A stretch of DNA of 64,000 nt from Spirosoma spitsbergense DSM 19989 (GTDB lineage Bacteria > Bacteroidota > Bacteroidia > Cytophagales > Spirosomataceae). Location of the stretch: assembly GCF_000374085.1 (NCBI RefSeq), contig NZ_KB893544.1:1-64000 (forward strand). Reading direction: 5' to 3'. The position numbers were made by a program, and so were the translations under genes. The notes under the pieces were generated by a model. It was not told where the DNA came from and ran no database searches. It saw only the letters and a list, made by a program, of their open reading frames with translations. Positions within the stretch are counted from its first letter, which is position 1. Each line of letters begins with the position of its first letter. Shown here piece after piece: positions 49,417 through 59,275 of this stretch.

Positions 49417-49435
49417 ACTTACCTACCTACTACTT

Positions 49436-50824
49436 ATGAAATTATTTGTTGTACTACTACTGGCTTACCTTTCGCTACAGAAGGGTAACTGTCAGCCAGA
49501 GCCCCAGACAAATAGTCGCCTGAAAGTCAGCGAACAGGCTTTTCTGGACAGCCTGCAACACGACACGTTTCGTTACTTCTGGGAAACGGCTAACCCCGAA
49601 AACGGACTCGTACCCGACCGTGCGCCAAGCCCTTCGTTTGCCAGCATTGCCGCCGTTGGCTTTGGGCTTACCTCCTACCTGGTGGGCGTAGAGCGGGGCT
49701 ATATCAGCCGCGAACAGGCGGCAGAGCGCACCATAAAAACACTGCGTTTTTTCGCCAATGCGCCCCAATCGGAAAACGTAGCTAACGTGTCTGGTTACAA
49801 AGGATTTTTCTACCATTTTCTGGATATGAAAACCGGTGAACGCTTCAAACAGGTCGAACTATCTACCATCGACACGGCGCTGTTATTGGGGGGAATACTG
49901 AGCGCGCAGTCATACTTCGATAAAAAGACACCGGTCGAAACGGAAATACGGCAGTTGGCCGAACAGATCTACCGACGCGTTGACTGGACCTGGATACAAC
50001 CACGGAAGCCGCTCGTTTCTATGGGCTGGCATCCAGAAAAAGGATTCATCAAAGCCGACTGGAAAGGCTATAACGAAGCTATGCTGCTCTACGTGCTGGC
50101 ACTGGGGTCACCCACGCACCCGGTAGAAGCCGATGCCTGGTCGGCCTGGATAAAAACCTACGACTGGGCGGCATTCGAGGGGCAGACACACGTCAACTTT
50201 GATCCCCTTTTCGGACATCAGTACTCGCAAATCTGGATTGATTTTCGGGGTATCAGGGACTCGTACATGGCCGGTAAAGGCATCGACTACGCCGAAAACT
50301 CACACCGGGCAACCTACGCCAACCGGGCCTACTGCCTGGAAAATCCGGCCAGATGGCAGGACTACGGGCCGAATATCTGGGGCTTAACGGCCTGCGATGG
50401 CCCTAAAGACACAGTCGTCAATGGCCGGAAATTCTTTTCGTATAGGGCCCGGGGAGCCGCATCCACGCAGATTGTAGACGATGGGACGATTTCTCCTACG
50501 GCTGCCGGTGGTTCCATGGCGTTTGCCCCCGAAATATGCATCCCTGCCCTCCAGGCGATGAAAATGAAGTACGGTGCCAAACTATACGGTGAGTATGGCT
50601 TCCGCGATGCATTCAATCCTACCTATCGTTATCCGGCCCGAATTTCCAACGGCCCCACTACCAATGGCTGGTTTGATATCGATTACCTCGGCATCGATCA
50701 GGGGCCAATTCTGCTCATGGCCGAGAATCTTCGGACGGAGTTCGTCTGGACACTAATGCAGCGAAATCCGCACATTCGGAAAGGATTGCAACGAGCCGGG
50801 TTCAGCGGTGGCTGGTTGAAGTAA
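49436..50824 (+). CDS. GH144-family beta-1,2-glucanase-like enzyme
   Basis: A 462-residue exported enzyme of the glycoamylase (PF10091) fold, the family that holds endo-beta-1,2-glucanase of Chitinophaga (GH144). It has a signal peptide (1-20) and family landmarks HDTFRYFWETANPENGLVPDR, IAAVGFGLTSYLVGVERG, GWHPEKGFIKADWKGYNEAM, HQYSQIWIDFRGI and the late FNPTYRYPARISNG. It follows a susD gene, fitting use of beta-1,2-glucan or a related glucan. Substrate is inferred from family. Confidence 0.88.
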   Translation: MKLFVVLLLAYLSLQKGNCQPEPQTNSRLKVSEQAFLDSLQHDTFRYFWETANPENGLVPDRAPSPSFASIAAVGFGLTSYLVGVERGYISREQAAERTIKTLRFFANAPQSENVANVSGYKGFFYHFLDMKTGERFKQVELSTIDTALLLGGILSAQSYFDKKTPVETEIRQLAEQIYRRVDWTWIQPRKPLVSMGWHPEKGFIKADWKGYNEAMLLYVLALGSPTHPVEADAWSAWIKTYDWAAFEGQTHVNFDPLFGHQYSQIWIDFRGIRDSYMAGKGIDYAENSHRATYANRAYCLENPARWQDYGPNIWGLTACDGPKDTVVNGRKFFSYRARGAASTQIVDDGTISPTAAGGSMAFAPEICIPALQAMKMKYGAKLYGEYGFRDAFNPTYRYPARISNGPTTNGWFDIDYLGIDQGPILLMAENLRTEFVWTLMQRNPHIRKGLQRAGFSGGWLK

Positions 50825-50836
50825 GTTTTGGCAAAC

Positions 50837-52369
50837 TTATCGGGTTTTGTTTTTCAGCACAACCAGCGGCAGGTGCGTATTCCAGGTTGGTGTTATGCCT
50901 TCCTGAACGATAAAGGTTTTTGAGAAGTTACCCAGCACAATGTCCTGATCACCATCCCGGTCAACATCGGCCACGTCCATGCAAATCCAGCGTCCCAGCG
51001 TGCTGACAGGCATGGCGTGGGGTTGTAGCTGCATGGGTCCTTTCTGCTCAAAAAGTAAACAGCCTTCGGATGGCTCATGCAGAAAATCGGCAAAAAAGGC
51101 GATGGTCGCGATGTCCAGATCGCCATCCTGGTCGAAGTCGGTGGCGATGGCTTTGGTGCAGCCGTTTATGGGGTAAAAGTAAGCCTGTTTGTACTCGAAA
51201 TTACCCTGACTCAGGTAGATATACAGGCCATGATATGGTTTCAGAATTTTAGAATAATCGCTGTTGTCGCCACAGGTGTAGATAATATCCAATTGGCCAT
51301 CTTTGTTAAAATCAACCAGCTGAAAGCTGGTAGAGCCGTAAACGGATGGGAAATGGAGCAGATTTCGTTCGGTGAAGCCGCCTTTTTTGTCATTCAGAAA
51401 TAGCCAGATACCTTCGTCGGCGTGGGCAAAAAGTACCATCAGGTCAGGCCAGCCATCGGCGTTGAAATCGCCGGTAGTTGCCTGAATGGCACCGGGCACG
51501 TTCCGAATGGTTTGGTGGGTAAATTTCCCGTTTGCCTCCTGTTTCAACCAGTAAAGTCCGCCTTTCAGATGGCCAAATCCACAAATCACCCAGTCCATCC
51601 GGCCATCTTTATTAACATCGACGGGGATTGACTGCAACGGGCGGGGCAAATCGACAGCCAGTGTTGAGGAGTCTGCCTGCTGCTTGCTATCCAGATTCAG
51701 CGAAACCAGTTCTCCCCGCGCAATATCGGCGGCCCGCATGGTTCCCAGCGTCGTGAATATACCCCGTTCGTTCCCTCCTTTATCCCGAAAAAAATCAGCA
51801 TTGACCACCGCCGATTTAAGTTGCCGGAAGCGGGTGGGTTGCAGGCTTGAATCCCAGCGGGTGAGGTCGCTTCGGAACGCATCGCTGGTGTAGAGTTGAT
51901 GTCCAATGGTATCCATCTTCACCAGTGTTGTCATGGCCGTTTGGGTGGTATCAAGACGAGGTTTCTCCACCGAGAAAATGGCCCAGTCATCCACGGCGGG
52001 GATGGGCTTACGGGCTGGTTTGAGTTTTACCGGGGCCAGGGTCTGGTAGTAGGCAATCAGTTTCTGCCAGTCGTCGAACGAAATAGTTGATTTGCTGCCA
52101 GCGTAATAAAGCCCTTCGGGATATACTTCCAGCCCCAGATTGGTGGCCATGGCGGGTAACACGTGCTTCACCCAGGTATCCTTATCCAGTAGTTCGGGCG
52201 AGGGAGTCTGATGGCAGTTGCCGCAGTAATGTTGCGCCAGTAGCCTGCCTTCCACCGTTTGCGGGTCATCTCCATTCGACTGGCAACTGGCTACGGCGAT
52301 GAACAATACAAAACTGGCTATCAGCGGTAATCCAATCAACGTCCTGTTGATAAAAAGGTGGGGCAACAT
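50837..52369 (-). CDS. c-type cytochrome/FG-GAP repeat lipoprotein
   Basis: A 510-residue lipoprotein (Cys29 in FIAVASCQ). Residues 40-125 form a cytochrome c domain with heme site CGNCH (49-53). The rest is a propeller of FG-GAP/VCBS repeats, each with a calcium-type loop: DVNKDGRMDW, DFNADGWPDL, DFNKDGQLDI, DFDQDGDLDI, DVDRDGDQDI. This points to an outer-surface or periplasmic electron-transfer protein with a binding propeller. It is transcribed toward the glucanase gene and follows the copper-oxygenase-like gene on the same strand. Confidence 0.88.
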   Translation of the reverse strand: MLPHLFINRTLIGLPLIASFVLFIAVASCQSNGDDPQTVEGRLLAQHYCGNCHQTPSPELLDKDTWVKHVLPAMATNLGLEVYPEGLYYAGSKSTISFDDWQKLIAYYQTLAPVKLKPARKPIPAVDDWAIFSVEKPRLDTTQTAMTTLVKMDTIGHQLYTSDAFRSDLTRWDSSLQPTRFRQLKSAVVNADFFRDKGGNERGIFTTLGTMRAADIARGELVSLNLDSKQQADSSTLAVDLPRPLQSIPVDVNKDGRMDWVICGFGHLKGGLYWLKQEANGKFTHQTIRNVPGAIQATTGDFNADGWPDLMVLFAHADEGIWLFLNDKKGGFTERNLLHFPSVYGSTSFQLVDFNKDGQLDIIYTCGDNSDYSKILKPYHGLYIYLSQGNFEYKQAYFYPINGCTKAIATDFDQDGDLDIATIAFFADFLHEPSEGCLLFEQKGPMQLQPHAMPVSTLGRWICMDVADVDRDGDQDIVLGNFSKTFIVQEGITPTWNTHLPLVVLKNKTR

Positions 52370-52540
52370 GCGTTGTATTCTACTCACAAAAAGGGGTGCA
52401 TTAGGCAAACATATCCGCTCCCGGGCTTCATGCTCCTCTGCAGTTTAATAATTCCGGTTCGTTTGATGCAGCAAAAATAGCTGAATAGAGGAATAAGGTG
52501 GGCTTCACGTACCCACGTTTAAAGACAGGATGAGCCGCTG

Positions 52541-53905
52541 TTACTCGTAAAAGTAGCCGAAAATAATCCCCATCTCATCTTCGCTCGTCAGGCCAAAATT
52601 AATGGTCTTGGATGAGGTGTTGTTGTAGGTAATCTCCGAAGTAAGGCCTTCACCTTTGTTCAGGCTGATGGGTGTTTTGAAGGTGATGATGTCTGGGTGT
52701 TCCCAATCGGTTGACGTATAAACCACTTCACCATCGCGGGTGCCGCCTTTAATTTTAATCACGAATTTCTCACCCATTTTGTGTATGTGGGACGTTAGCG
52801 TCAGCACCTGACGGGGCTTGTCGAACGTAAATGATTTAGTCATCGTCGTTCGGGTATTTCCGGGCAGGTTGAGGCTGGTGTTACTCAGGTTCAGCGTTTG
52901 TACCACATGCTGCACCGTCGATTTGTCGACCGTGTAAAAATTGACCTGGGCTTCCCCTTTCATCACGGTACTGGTCTTGTTGACAAAATGGGAGTTCAGG
53001 TCGAACGATGCCCCCGCTGGCACGAGCAGGGCAGTTCCTGCCGGGAAAACATAATCCTGGTACTGCGCTTGAGAACCAGCGAAATATACGTGATTAGACA
53101 TACTGAACGCTGTGAACAGGTTAAGGGATTTGTCTGGATTTCGTAAGTCGCGGATGTCGTTCAGGTTGGGAAGTATATTTCTATTCTGGAAATCGTAGGC
53201 GACGAAGTGGTGACTCCCACTCCGCATTTTGGTTTCGTAGCGGTTCACGTAAATATCCTGCGTGTTTCCAACCGTCCGGCGGGTAAATAACTCCCGCTCA
53301 AAATTCGGCTGAATCTCGAACAGCGGCACGGCCATCTGATAACCAGTGCCGGACGCCGGCACTGGCAGGGGATCGTAGGTAACTACCGTAACCGTTTTAT
53401 CGTCGAGTAACGCGGCATCGGCCACGGTTCCCGTTTTGGGTGCCCCCGCTTCAATCCACCGCCTTACAAACTCAACTTGTCCGTCTGGCAGTATAGTGCC
53501 ACCCAGCGGCATCGGATTTCCGTACTGCTTTCCTGAATGATGACTGGCGGCCGTACCCGCCAGTTTGTGGTATAGTAAGCTTTCCAGCGAAGCAAATGCC
53601 TTTATCCGTTTTAAACCGTCTGTTTTAGCATCCGCGTTTTTAGGATCAACGCCTACCATATTCTGATACGCTACACCTTCGGCCAGCACCAGGCCATGCT
53701 GGATGTAGGTAATATCTTTGTCGGACAAATGGCAGCCCGATGTGGCGCAGGAAGGGGTCAGGATTTTCTGTTGAATCAGGTCAAACGACGATAGTTCAGT
53801 TGGCGCAGGGGTATCGGTAGCCGTTTTGGTGCAGGACACCAAATTCGTTAGAAGGATGGCAGCAGCGGCACCAAAACCTAAACGGGTATAAGTCAGGAGG
53901 TTCAT
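52541..53905 (-). CDS. PHM-like copper monooxygenase with N-terminal heme-c-like domain
   Basis: A 454-residue lipoprotein (Cys25 in NLVSCTK). Residues 45-155 resemble a cytochrome c domain with Cys53-x4-Cys58-His59 (wider than the usual CxxCH) and a possible axial Met in GNPMPLGG. Residues 190-454 match the two-domain copper type II monooxygenase fold: His232-His233 (SGSHHFVAY), His306 (DLNSHFVNK), His373-x-His375 (LTSHIHKMGEKF) and Met445 (EDEMGIIFGY), the full set of peptidylglycine-monooxygenase-type copper ligands. The start at 53905 gives the lipoprotein signal. Substrate unknown. Confidence 0.82.
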   Translation of the reverse strand: MNLLTYTRLGFGAAAAILLTNLVSCTKTATDTPAPTELSSFDLIQQKILTPSCATSGCHLSDKDITYIQHGLVLAEGVAYQNMVGVDPKNADAKTDGLKRIKAFASLESLLYHKLAGTAASHHSGKQYGNPMPLGGTILPDGQVEFVRRWIEAGAPKTGTVADAALLDDKTVTVVTYDPLPVPASGTGYQMAVPLFEIQPNFERELFTRRTVGNTQDIYVNRYETKMRSGSHHFVAYDFQNRNILPNLNDIRDLRNPDKSLNLFTAFSMSNHVYFAGSQAQYQDYVFPAGTALLVPAGASFDLNSHFVNKTSTVMKGEAQVNFYTVDKSTVQHVVQTLNLSNTSLNLPGNTRTTMTKSFTFDKPRQVLTLTSHIHKMGEKFVIKIKGGTRDGEVVYTSTDWEHPDIITFKTPISLNKGEGLTSEITYNNTSSKTINFGLTSEDEMGIIFGYFYE

Positions 53906-54013
53906 AGATGAATAAAGCGTAATTCGCCTGTTGAAAGGTAACGAAAATTGTTGGCTTTTCGTCCGTTTGTAGCCAGGCATCGTCACAATTTGGGGTGTTG
54001 CTGGTTGCTTTGC

Positions 54014-55402
54014 TTATAAAGCCGCATAGTTTTTGGCAGCATCGTCCAGCACCAGCACCCAATCCTGACCATATCCCTGCGTTGGTGGCGTAAACTGCTT
54101 TGGTTGCTGATTATCGAACGTGCCGGCCGGTTTCGTTTTGCCCGAACGAGGGTCGAACCAGGTGGCCGTAACCGTTTTTCCCGAAATTTTTCCCGGATTC
54201 ACGCTGAATGACTTACCGGCGGTTGTGTACACAAAGGCGTAGTCGGTGCCGCGAGTGGCCTGAATCCGTTCGGCAGGAGAGAGGTTATTCTCTACAATAA
54301 GGGACTGATCCGGTACGCGGTCGAGCAGCGGGCGTGCCGTCATCAGGTGCCGAACGTGTGTCATCTGATTGGCTCCGGGCAGGTCGAGGGCTTCCTGCCA
54401 GTAGAGGTGTGGCCCATTTACCGCCGGTCGTTTTGCACTGTACATCTGCCAGATGTCGTGACAGCCATACGTATGGCCATGCGCACCCGCGAATAAATCC
54501 AGATAGGCATACATCCGAACATCATAGGCATTGGAAGTGCCCAGGTCTTTGGCGTTGAAACAAACGGGATGGTCTTCATAGATGGGTTCGGCATCCATCG
54601 TCGGTTTAACGGGCTGGTTATTGTACGATACGGTAATGTTGTCGTACATGGCGTTGTTGCGGCAGTGGCCGTTCTGGTGCATGTTGAAATCGAACCAGGC
54701 ATCATCCTTAAACCATTTCGACGCGCCCCCTTCCAGCCCGTTAGGCTGGGGGTGATAGGTCATCAGGGCTTTGTCGGCACCCCCAACGCCTTCCTGAATA
54801 CCGTCGGCCATTGCCCGCCAGATTGCTACGTCGAATGAACCGTCGCGGGGTTGCCGGTCACCGCCCAGCACCCAAACGATATTTTCCCGGTTCTTGTAGC
54901 GGTTCCCTACGTAACGACCGTACACACGTGCATTGGTCGGCGTAAATATTTCCGGTCCCTTACCCCAGGTATTTTTAAATACTTTGTCGCCCCAGGTGGG
55001 TAAAAATGCAATCACAATGCCGTACTGAGCCGCTCTGTCAATAATGTAATCGACGTGTTTAAAATACGCTTCGTTAGGCCGGGTGGGGTTATTATCCAGA
55101 AGGGGTACCTCGCCGTACGGGTTTTGCTCTTTAAGCCCGTCGAATTCGGCAAGGGCAACCGCCTGTACGACCGTAAAGCCCTGTTCGGACCGGCGTTTGA
55201 GGTATTGGTCGGCCTCTTCCCGGTTCAGCCGGTGGAAGAGTTCCCAGGCCGTGTCGCCCAGCCAGAAAAACGGTGTGCCATCCTGATGAACCAGGTACCG
55301 ATGATTATCCGACACCTTTAAGCGACCGCCGGCGAAAGGCTGCTGCGCCAGAGCCAGGCTTTGCCAGAGTAGTAACGCTGTAAGAACAAACCAGTATTTC
55401 AT
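54014..55402 (-). CDS. GH140-like glycosidase (DUF4038), exported
   Basis: A 462-residue protein with a signal peptide (ending LALAQQ), a (beta/alpha)8 barrel of the DUF4038 type and a C-terminal collagen-binding-like beta domain (about 380-455, VTATWFDPRSGKTKPAG). Typical segments are FFWLGDTAWELFHRLNREEAD, YFKHVDYIIDRAAQYGI, VWVLGGDRQ and DAEPIYEDHP. Characterised GH140 enzymes cut apiose linkages in rhamnogalacturonan II; activity on that substrate is not certain here. Confidence 0.88.
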   Translation of the reverse strand: MKYWFVLTALLLWQSLALAQQPFAGGRLKVSDNHRYLVHQDGTPFFWLGDTAWELFHRLNREEADQYLKRRSEQGFTVVQAVALAEFDGLKEQNPYGEVPLLDNNPTRPNEAYFKHVDYIIDRAAQYGIVIAFLPTWGDKVFKNTWGKGPEIFTPTNARVYGRYVGNRYKNRENIVWVLGGDRQPRDGSFDVAIWRAMADGIQEGVGGADKALMTYHPQPNGLEGGASKWFKDDAWFDFNMHQNGHCRNNAMYDNITVSYNNQPVKPTMDAEPIYEDHPVCFNAKDLGTSNAYDVRMYAYLDLFAGAHGHTYGCHDIWQMYSAKRPAVNGPHLYWQEALDLPGANQMTHVRHLMTARPLLDRVPDQSLIVENNLSPAERIQATRGTDYAFVYTTAGKSFSVNPGKISGKTVTATWFDPRSGKTKPAGTFDNQQPKQFTPPTQGYGQDWVLVLDDAAKNYAAL

Positions 55403-55450
55403 AAAATGGGGCTATTTATCATTCAGTTTGAGCCATGGATGTCGCTAAAC

Positions 55451-55864
55451 CTACTGCTTGGCAGCCGTAAAACTTACGGTCGAATTATTGAACGGGTAGG
55501 CCTTCATGGTGAGCGTATTGTTGAACCAACTTCCCACCTGAGTACTTCCCGACAGTAGTGCAATGGCACTTCCCGATGGCTGGAGCGTGATCTTTTGGGT
55601 TTCTGAAAACGTAGAACTGCCCGACGTGCCGACGGTGGCGTAGGTAAGGGTAAACAGGATAGTCGTTAGGGATTCGCCCTCACGAACCATTAATACACTC
55701 CCATTAGCAACGGTAATAGCCGTCTGACTACCTGCCGGTGTCACTTCGGCCATGCGGTATAACCCTACCACTGGTTTAGCCAAATCCTGGGGTGTGGTAT
55801 CCGTTTTTTTGCAGCCGGTGACGAGGGCTAAAAGGCTGATAAAAACAGGCAATAAGTAACGCAT
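55451..55864 (-). CDS. Small lipoprotein, lipocalin-like
   Basis: A 137-residue lipoprotein (signal ending LVTGCKK). The mature part has strands in the pattern of small lipocalin-like beta barrels (GLYRMAEVTPAG; VLMVREGESL; SFTAAK at the end). Such proteins often accompany exported glycosidases in the phylum. It is upstream of the GH140 gene on the same strand, 48 bp away. Function unknown. Confidence 0.7.
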   Translation of the reverse strand: MRYLLPVFISLLALVTGCKKTDTTPQDLAKPVVGLYRMAEVTPAGSQTAITVANGSVLMVREGESLTTILFTLTYATVGTSGSSTFSETQKITLQPSGSAIALLSGSTQVGSWFNNTLTMKAYPFNNSTVSFTAAKQ

Positions 55865-56048
55865 GGGGTTGAGAATATTATTATAACGTGGGTACGAAAA
55901 CAGAAACGGCAGGCAATCTGGCTAGCTATACCTTTCAGTCAATCACCCAACAGGGAAAGTCATAAAATCAACTCGTTTACTGCTAATTCATTTCGGGGGA
56001 GACTGCTCCAATTAGCCATTCCCGTGTCGGCTGTCCTGTCTGGATGCT

Positions 56049-56056
56049 TATATTTG
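56049..56056 (+). promoter_or_regulatory. -7 element of the transporter-fusion gene
   Basis: TATATTTG, perfect TAnnTTTG, 28 bases before the start codon at 56085. Confidence 0.5.
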
Positions 56057-56084
56057 GCCATAAATCTGTTATTGATCCCTGATT

Positions 56085-59000
56085 ATGACCGTTGGCGCAG
56101 ATTCCAGCTATTTGTCCCCTTCTTCCAAGCAACGATGGCAGCGTATACTGGGAATCCGGCCTGAGGAGGGTCGAACAGTAGGCCTGTTTTTTGTGCATAA
56201 CTTTCTGCTGGGCATTGGCACGATTCTGATTTACGTAGCGGCCAATGCTATTCTGCTCGAAAATAATCCCGAAACCAGTTTGCCCGTGGCCTACGTGGTA
56301 GCCGCCCTGGCCATGATTGGTGTAAGTCGGGTATACGCTTATTTTGAGCATCACCTGGCTTTACAGGTGGTGGCCGTACGCGTGCTGATAGCTGCTGTTG
56401 TTATGACGGTAGTTGTTGGTATACTGGTTGTTGTGGGGCATTCGGTGGCGGCCGCAGTGACGATCATGACGGGCTACCGAATCATTTATTTACTGACCAA
56501 TCTTGAGTTTTGGGGTGTTTCGGCGGTGGTGTTCGATACGCGCCAGAGCAAACGGCTCTTTGGTGTTATCAGTTCGGGCGATATGCCTGCCAAAGCAGCA
56601 GGCGCGGTGCTGGCAGCCCTGGTTCACGCCCATGTCGATGTATTACGGTTGCTGCTGGTGGCGTTTGGTGCCTTTCTGGCCGCCCTCTATATACTTCAGT
56701 TAACGATCCGGTCGCACGATGTTCAGGCCGCGTCGGGCGCCAGCCGGGTAGCGCGCCGGGAGCCGTCGCGGCTGGTAGGGAAGCGGTTTGGGGGCAGCGA
56801 ATTGATTTTTTACATGTGCCTGAGTTTTGCCGTGCTGGCTGCCGTTGCTACGGAAATTGAATACAATTTCTTTATCAACGTAAAACACCGCTTTCACGAT
56901 CAGACCGACGTAATCCGCTACGTAAGTTACGTGCTGGCCCTGACCTACGGACTGGCCATGCTGGTTAAGCTGTTGATGTCGAGGCAAGTACTCGACAAGT
57001 TCGGCATCCAGCGTTCATTGGTCGTGTTGCCCTGGGTTGCCCTGGCAGGCCTTGCGGGACTAATAATTCTGCATTACGCTGTCGTTTCCGAAACGGTGTT
57101 GCTCATTTATTTCTGCGGTCTGTATCTGGTTTTTGAAGTGGCCCGGCGTGCCCTGTTCGATCCTGTTTTTCTGGTGTTGTTTCAGCCGCTGTTACCGCCC
57201 CAACGGCTCAAAGGGCATACGCTGGCCAAAGGGTTATACGAACCAATTGGGTTGGGCGTAGCCGGCGTTCTGATATTTTTATTCCATAATACCCTCGAGT
57301 CGAACGGAGCCTTGTTTTGGATAGGCCTGCTATTGGTGGCCATCTGGTTACTGCGACAAACCTACAGGCGGTATCTGCACGAACTGAACGATGCCATTGG
57401 CCGTCGGTTTCTGGAACGCGACGAACTGGCTATGCCGGGCGTGGCGCAGAGAAACCTGATCAATCAACTACAAAGTGATAAAACCGGTGAGGTACTAACC
57501 GCTCTTAGCTGGCTGGATACTCACAACCCCGCTGAACTGGCGCAACATATTCCTACCCTGCTTACGCATGCTGAAAAAGCCGTTCGGCGACGTACGCTGG
57601 CGACCTTAACCCATCGCAATCTGTCGGTTCCCGTTCGGTCACTCACGCACATTGCGCTGACGGATGAGGACCCGGAACTGCGTCAGCAGGCGGCTTACTT
57701 ACTGGGCCGACGGATTAATACTGAACCGGCCGAGTTAGCCCCCCTTATTCACCACACCGACCTTACCATCCGCCGGGGTGCCATCAGGGGCATTCTGGAA
57801 CTGAATCCGCACGACACAGCCGCCCAGGCTGCGCTACGTGAGCTGGTTCAGGAGGATGATCCCGAACGGCAAAAAATCGCGCTTAACCTGATTGCTACCT
57901 TACACCTGAACGATTTTGCTCCGGTGGTTCAACAGCTGCTCGCCAGCCCGAACACCGACGTAAAAAAGGCGGCTATCCTGACGGCGGGTAGCCTGACCAA
58001 CAACGGCCTGACGCAGTTCCTGCTGGTAAACCTGACGCACGAAACCCTGGGCCGGACAGTGGTGCAGGCCCTGAAAGCGCGCGGTCCCGAACTGATTCCT
58101 CAGTTGCATGAGATGCGCCGGGTGAATGGTAGCCGACTGTTACTGGAACGGATTACAACTATTTGTGGCGCTATTCAGGCCCCCGAGAGCCGCCAACTCC
58201 TGAACGAACTGGTTCAGCAACCCGATTTACCGATTCGCGGGGCTGCCCTGCGTGCCCTGCGCCGTTTCCCGAACGAACCCGCCGATGATGCCCTGTTCCG
58301 TACGTTGCTGCATGAAGAAGTGTTGCTGGCACAGCGGATGTTACACGGCAGTTTGTCGGATGCATCCCTAACAACAACACTGGACTATGAACTGTCGGTA
58401 CTGGTGCAGCGGCTGTTCGATACCCTTGCCCAGCTATTTGATTCCGAAACCATTGCCGGAGCCCGCATGGGCGTTGGGCACCCCGCCCGCGAACGCCGGG
58501 CCAACGCCCTCGAAATGCTGGATAACCTGATTCCCCGGGCTACGTACCAAACATTGCAGGTACTGGTGGATGATTTACCTCGTACGGAAAAGACCCGTAT
58601 TCTGGACACTGAACTGGGACCGTTTCGCGATTCGGAACCAATCCGGTCGTTTATTCTGCGAATGGGTGAAACGGTCTTTTCGGCCTGGACCGTGAGTACC
58701 GCACTGCGCGGTTTATCCGAACCGGAAGCGACGGCCATCCGCGAATCACTGACCGCTCAATTTCCTGATTTATCTCCGTTGCTTATGTCCCACGCACCTC
58801 ATACTACCAGCCAGATTTCCGCGTATGACCGGGTTTTGCTGCTGGCCCAAACCAGCCTGTTTGCCCAAACGCCCGAAAACGTACTGGCCAGTGTAACACC
58901 CATTATGAAGGAGGAAGACCACCCAGCCGGTGAACTGATTTTCCATAAAGGCGACCTGGGTTCGGGTATGTACGTCATCTACACCGGCGAAGTAGCCATT

Positions 59001-59252
59001 CTGGATGGGGATACCGAACTGGCCCGGTTTGGCCGGGGCGACTTTTTTGGCGAACTGGCCCTGCTGGATACCGAATCCCGCTCGGCCACGGCCGAAGCAA
59101 TTACCGACGTGCGACTGCTGCGCATCGATCAGGACGATTTTTATGATCTGATGGAGGAGCGGGGCGAAGTATTGCGTAGTATTGTTAAAAGCCTGTCTGG
59201 TCGTATCAGGCGGCAGAATGACGTATTGGCAAACCGTACAAGTGCCACATAG
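56085..59252 (+). CDS. Npt-like nucleotide transporter fused to HEAT repeats and a cNMP-binding domain
   Basis: A 1,055-residue protein in three parts. Residues 25-430 form about twelve membrane helices of the ATP/ADP-translocase (Npt1/Npt2, NTT) type, ending LLVAIWLLRQTYRRYL. Residues 455-760 are HEAT-like helical repeats (VRRRTLATLTHRN; LRQQAAYLLGRR; IRRGAIRGILELN; VKKAAILTAGSL). Residues 925-1045 are a cyclic-nucleotide-binding domain with the phosphate cassette FFGELALLDTESRSATA. A cytosolic regulatory tail on a nucleotide carrier suggests a gated transporter or sensor. The histidine kinase gene starts 23 bp later. Confidence 0.88.
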   Translation: MTVGADSSYLSPSSKQRWQRILGIRPEEGRTVGLFFVHNFLLGIGTILIYVAANAILLENNPETSLPVAYVVAALAMIGVSRVYAYFEHHLALQVVAVRVLIAAVVMTVVVGILVVVGHSVAAAVTIMTGYRIIYLLTNLEFWGVSAVVFDTRQSKRLFGVISSGDMPAKAAGAVLAALVHAHVDVLRLLLVAFGAFLAALYILQLTIRSHDVQAASGASRVARREPSRLVGKRFGGSELIFYMCLSFAVLAAVATEIEYNFFINVKHRFHDQTDVIRYVSYVLALTYGLAMLVKLLMSRQVLDKFGIQRSLVVLPWVALAGLAGLIILHYAVVSETVLLIYFCGLYLVFEVARRALFDPVFLVLFQPLLPPQRLKGHTLAKGLYEPIGLGVAGVLIFLFHNTLESNGALFWIGLLLVAIWLLRQTYRRYLHELNDAIGRRFLERDELAMPGVAQRNLINQLQSDKTGEVLTALSWLDTHNPAELAQHIPTLLTHAEKAVRRRTLATLTHRNLSVPVRSLTHIALTDEDPELRQQAAYLLGRRINTEPAELAPLIHHTDLTIRRGAIRGILELNPHDTAAQAALRELVQEDDPERQKIALNLIATLHLNDFAPVVQQLLASPNTDVKKAAILTAGSLTNNGLTQFLLVNLTHETLGRTVVQALKARGPELIPQLHEMRRVNGSRLLLERITTICGAIQAPESRQLLNELVQQPDLPIRGAALRALRRFPNEPADDALFRTLLHEEVLLAQRMLHGSLSDASLTTTLDYELSVLVQRLFDTLAQLFDSETIAGARMGVGHPARERRANALEMLDNLIPRATYQTLQVLVDDLPRTEKTRILDTELGPFRDSEPIRSFILRMGETVFSAWTVSTALRGLSEPEATAIRESLTAQFPDLSPLLMSHAPHTTSQISAYDRVLLLAQTSLFAQTPENVLASVTPIMKEEDHPAGELIFHKGDLGSGMYVIYTGEVAILDGDTELARFGRGDFFGELALLDTESRSATAEAITDVRLLRIDQDDFYDLMEERGEVLRSIVKSLSGRIRRQNDVLANRTSAT

Positions 59253-59275
59253 TCGTTAACCCCCATTCTACGAAC

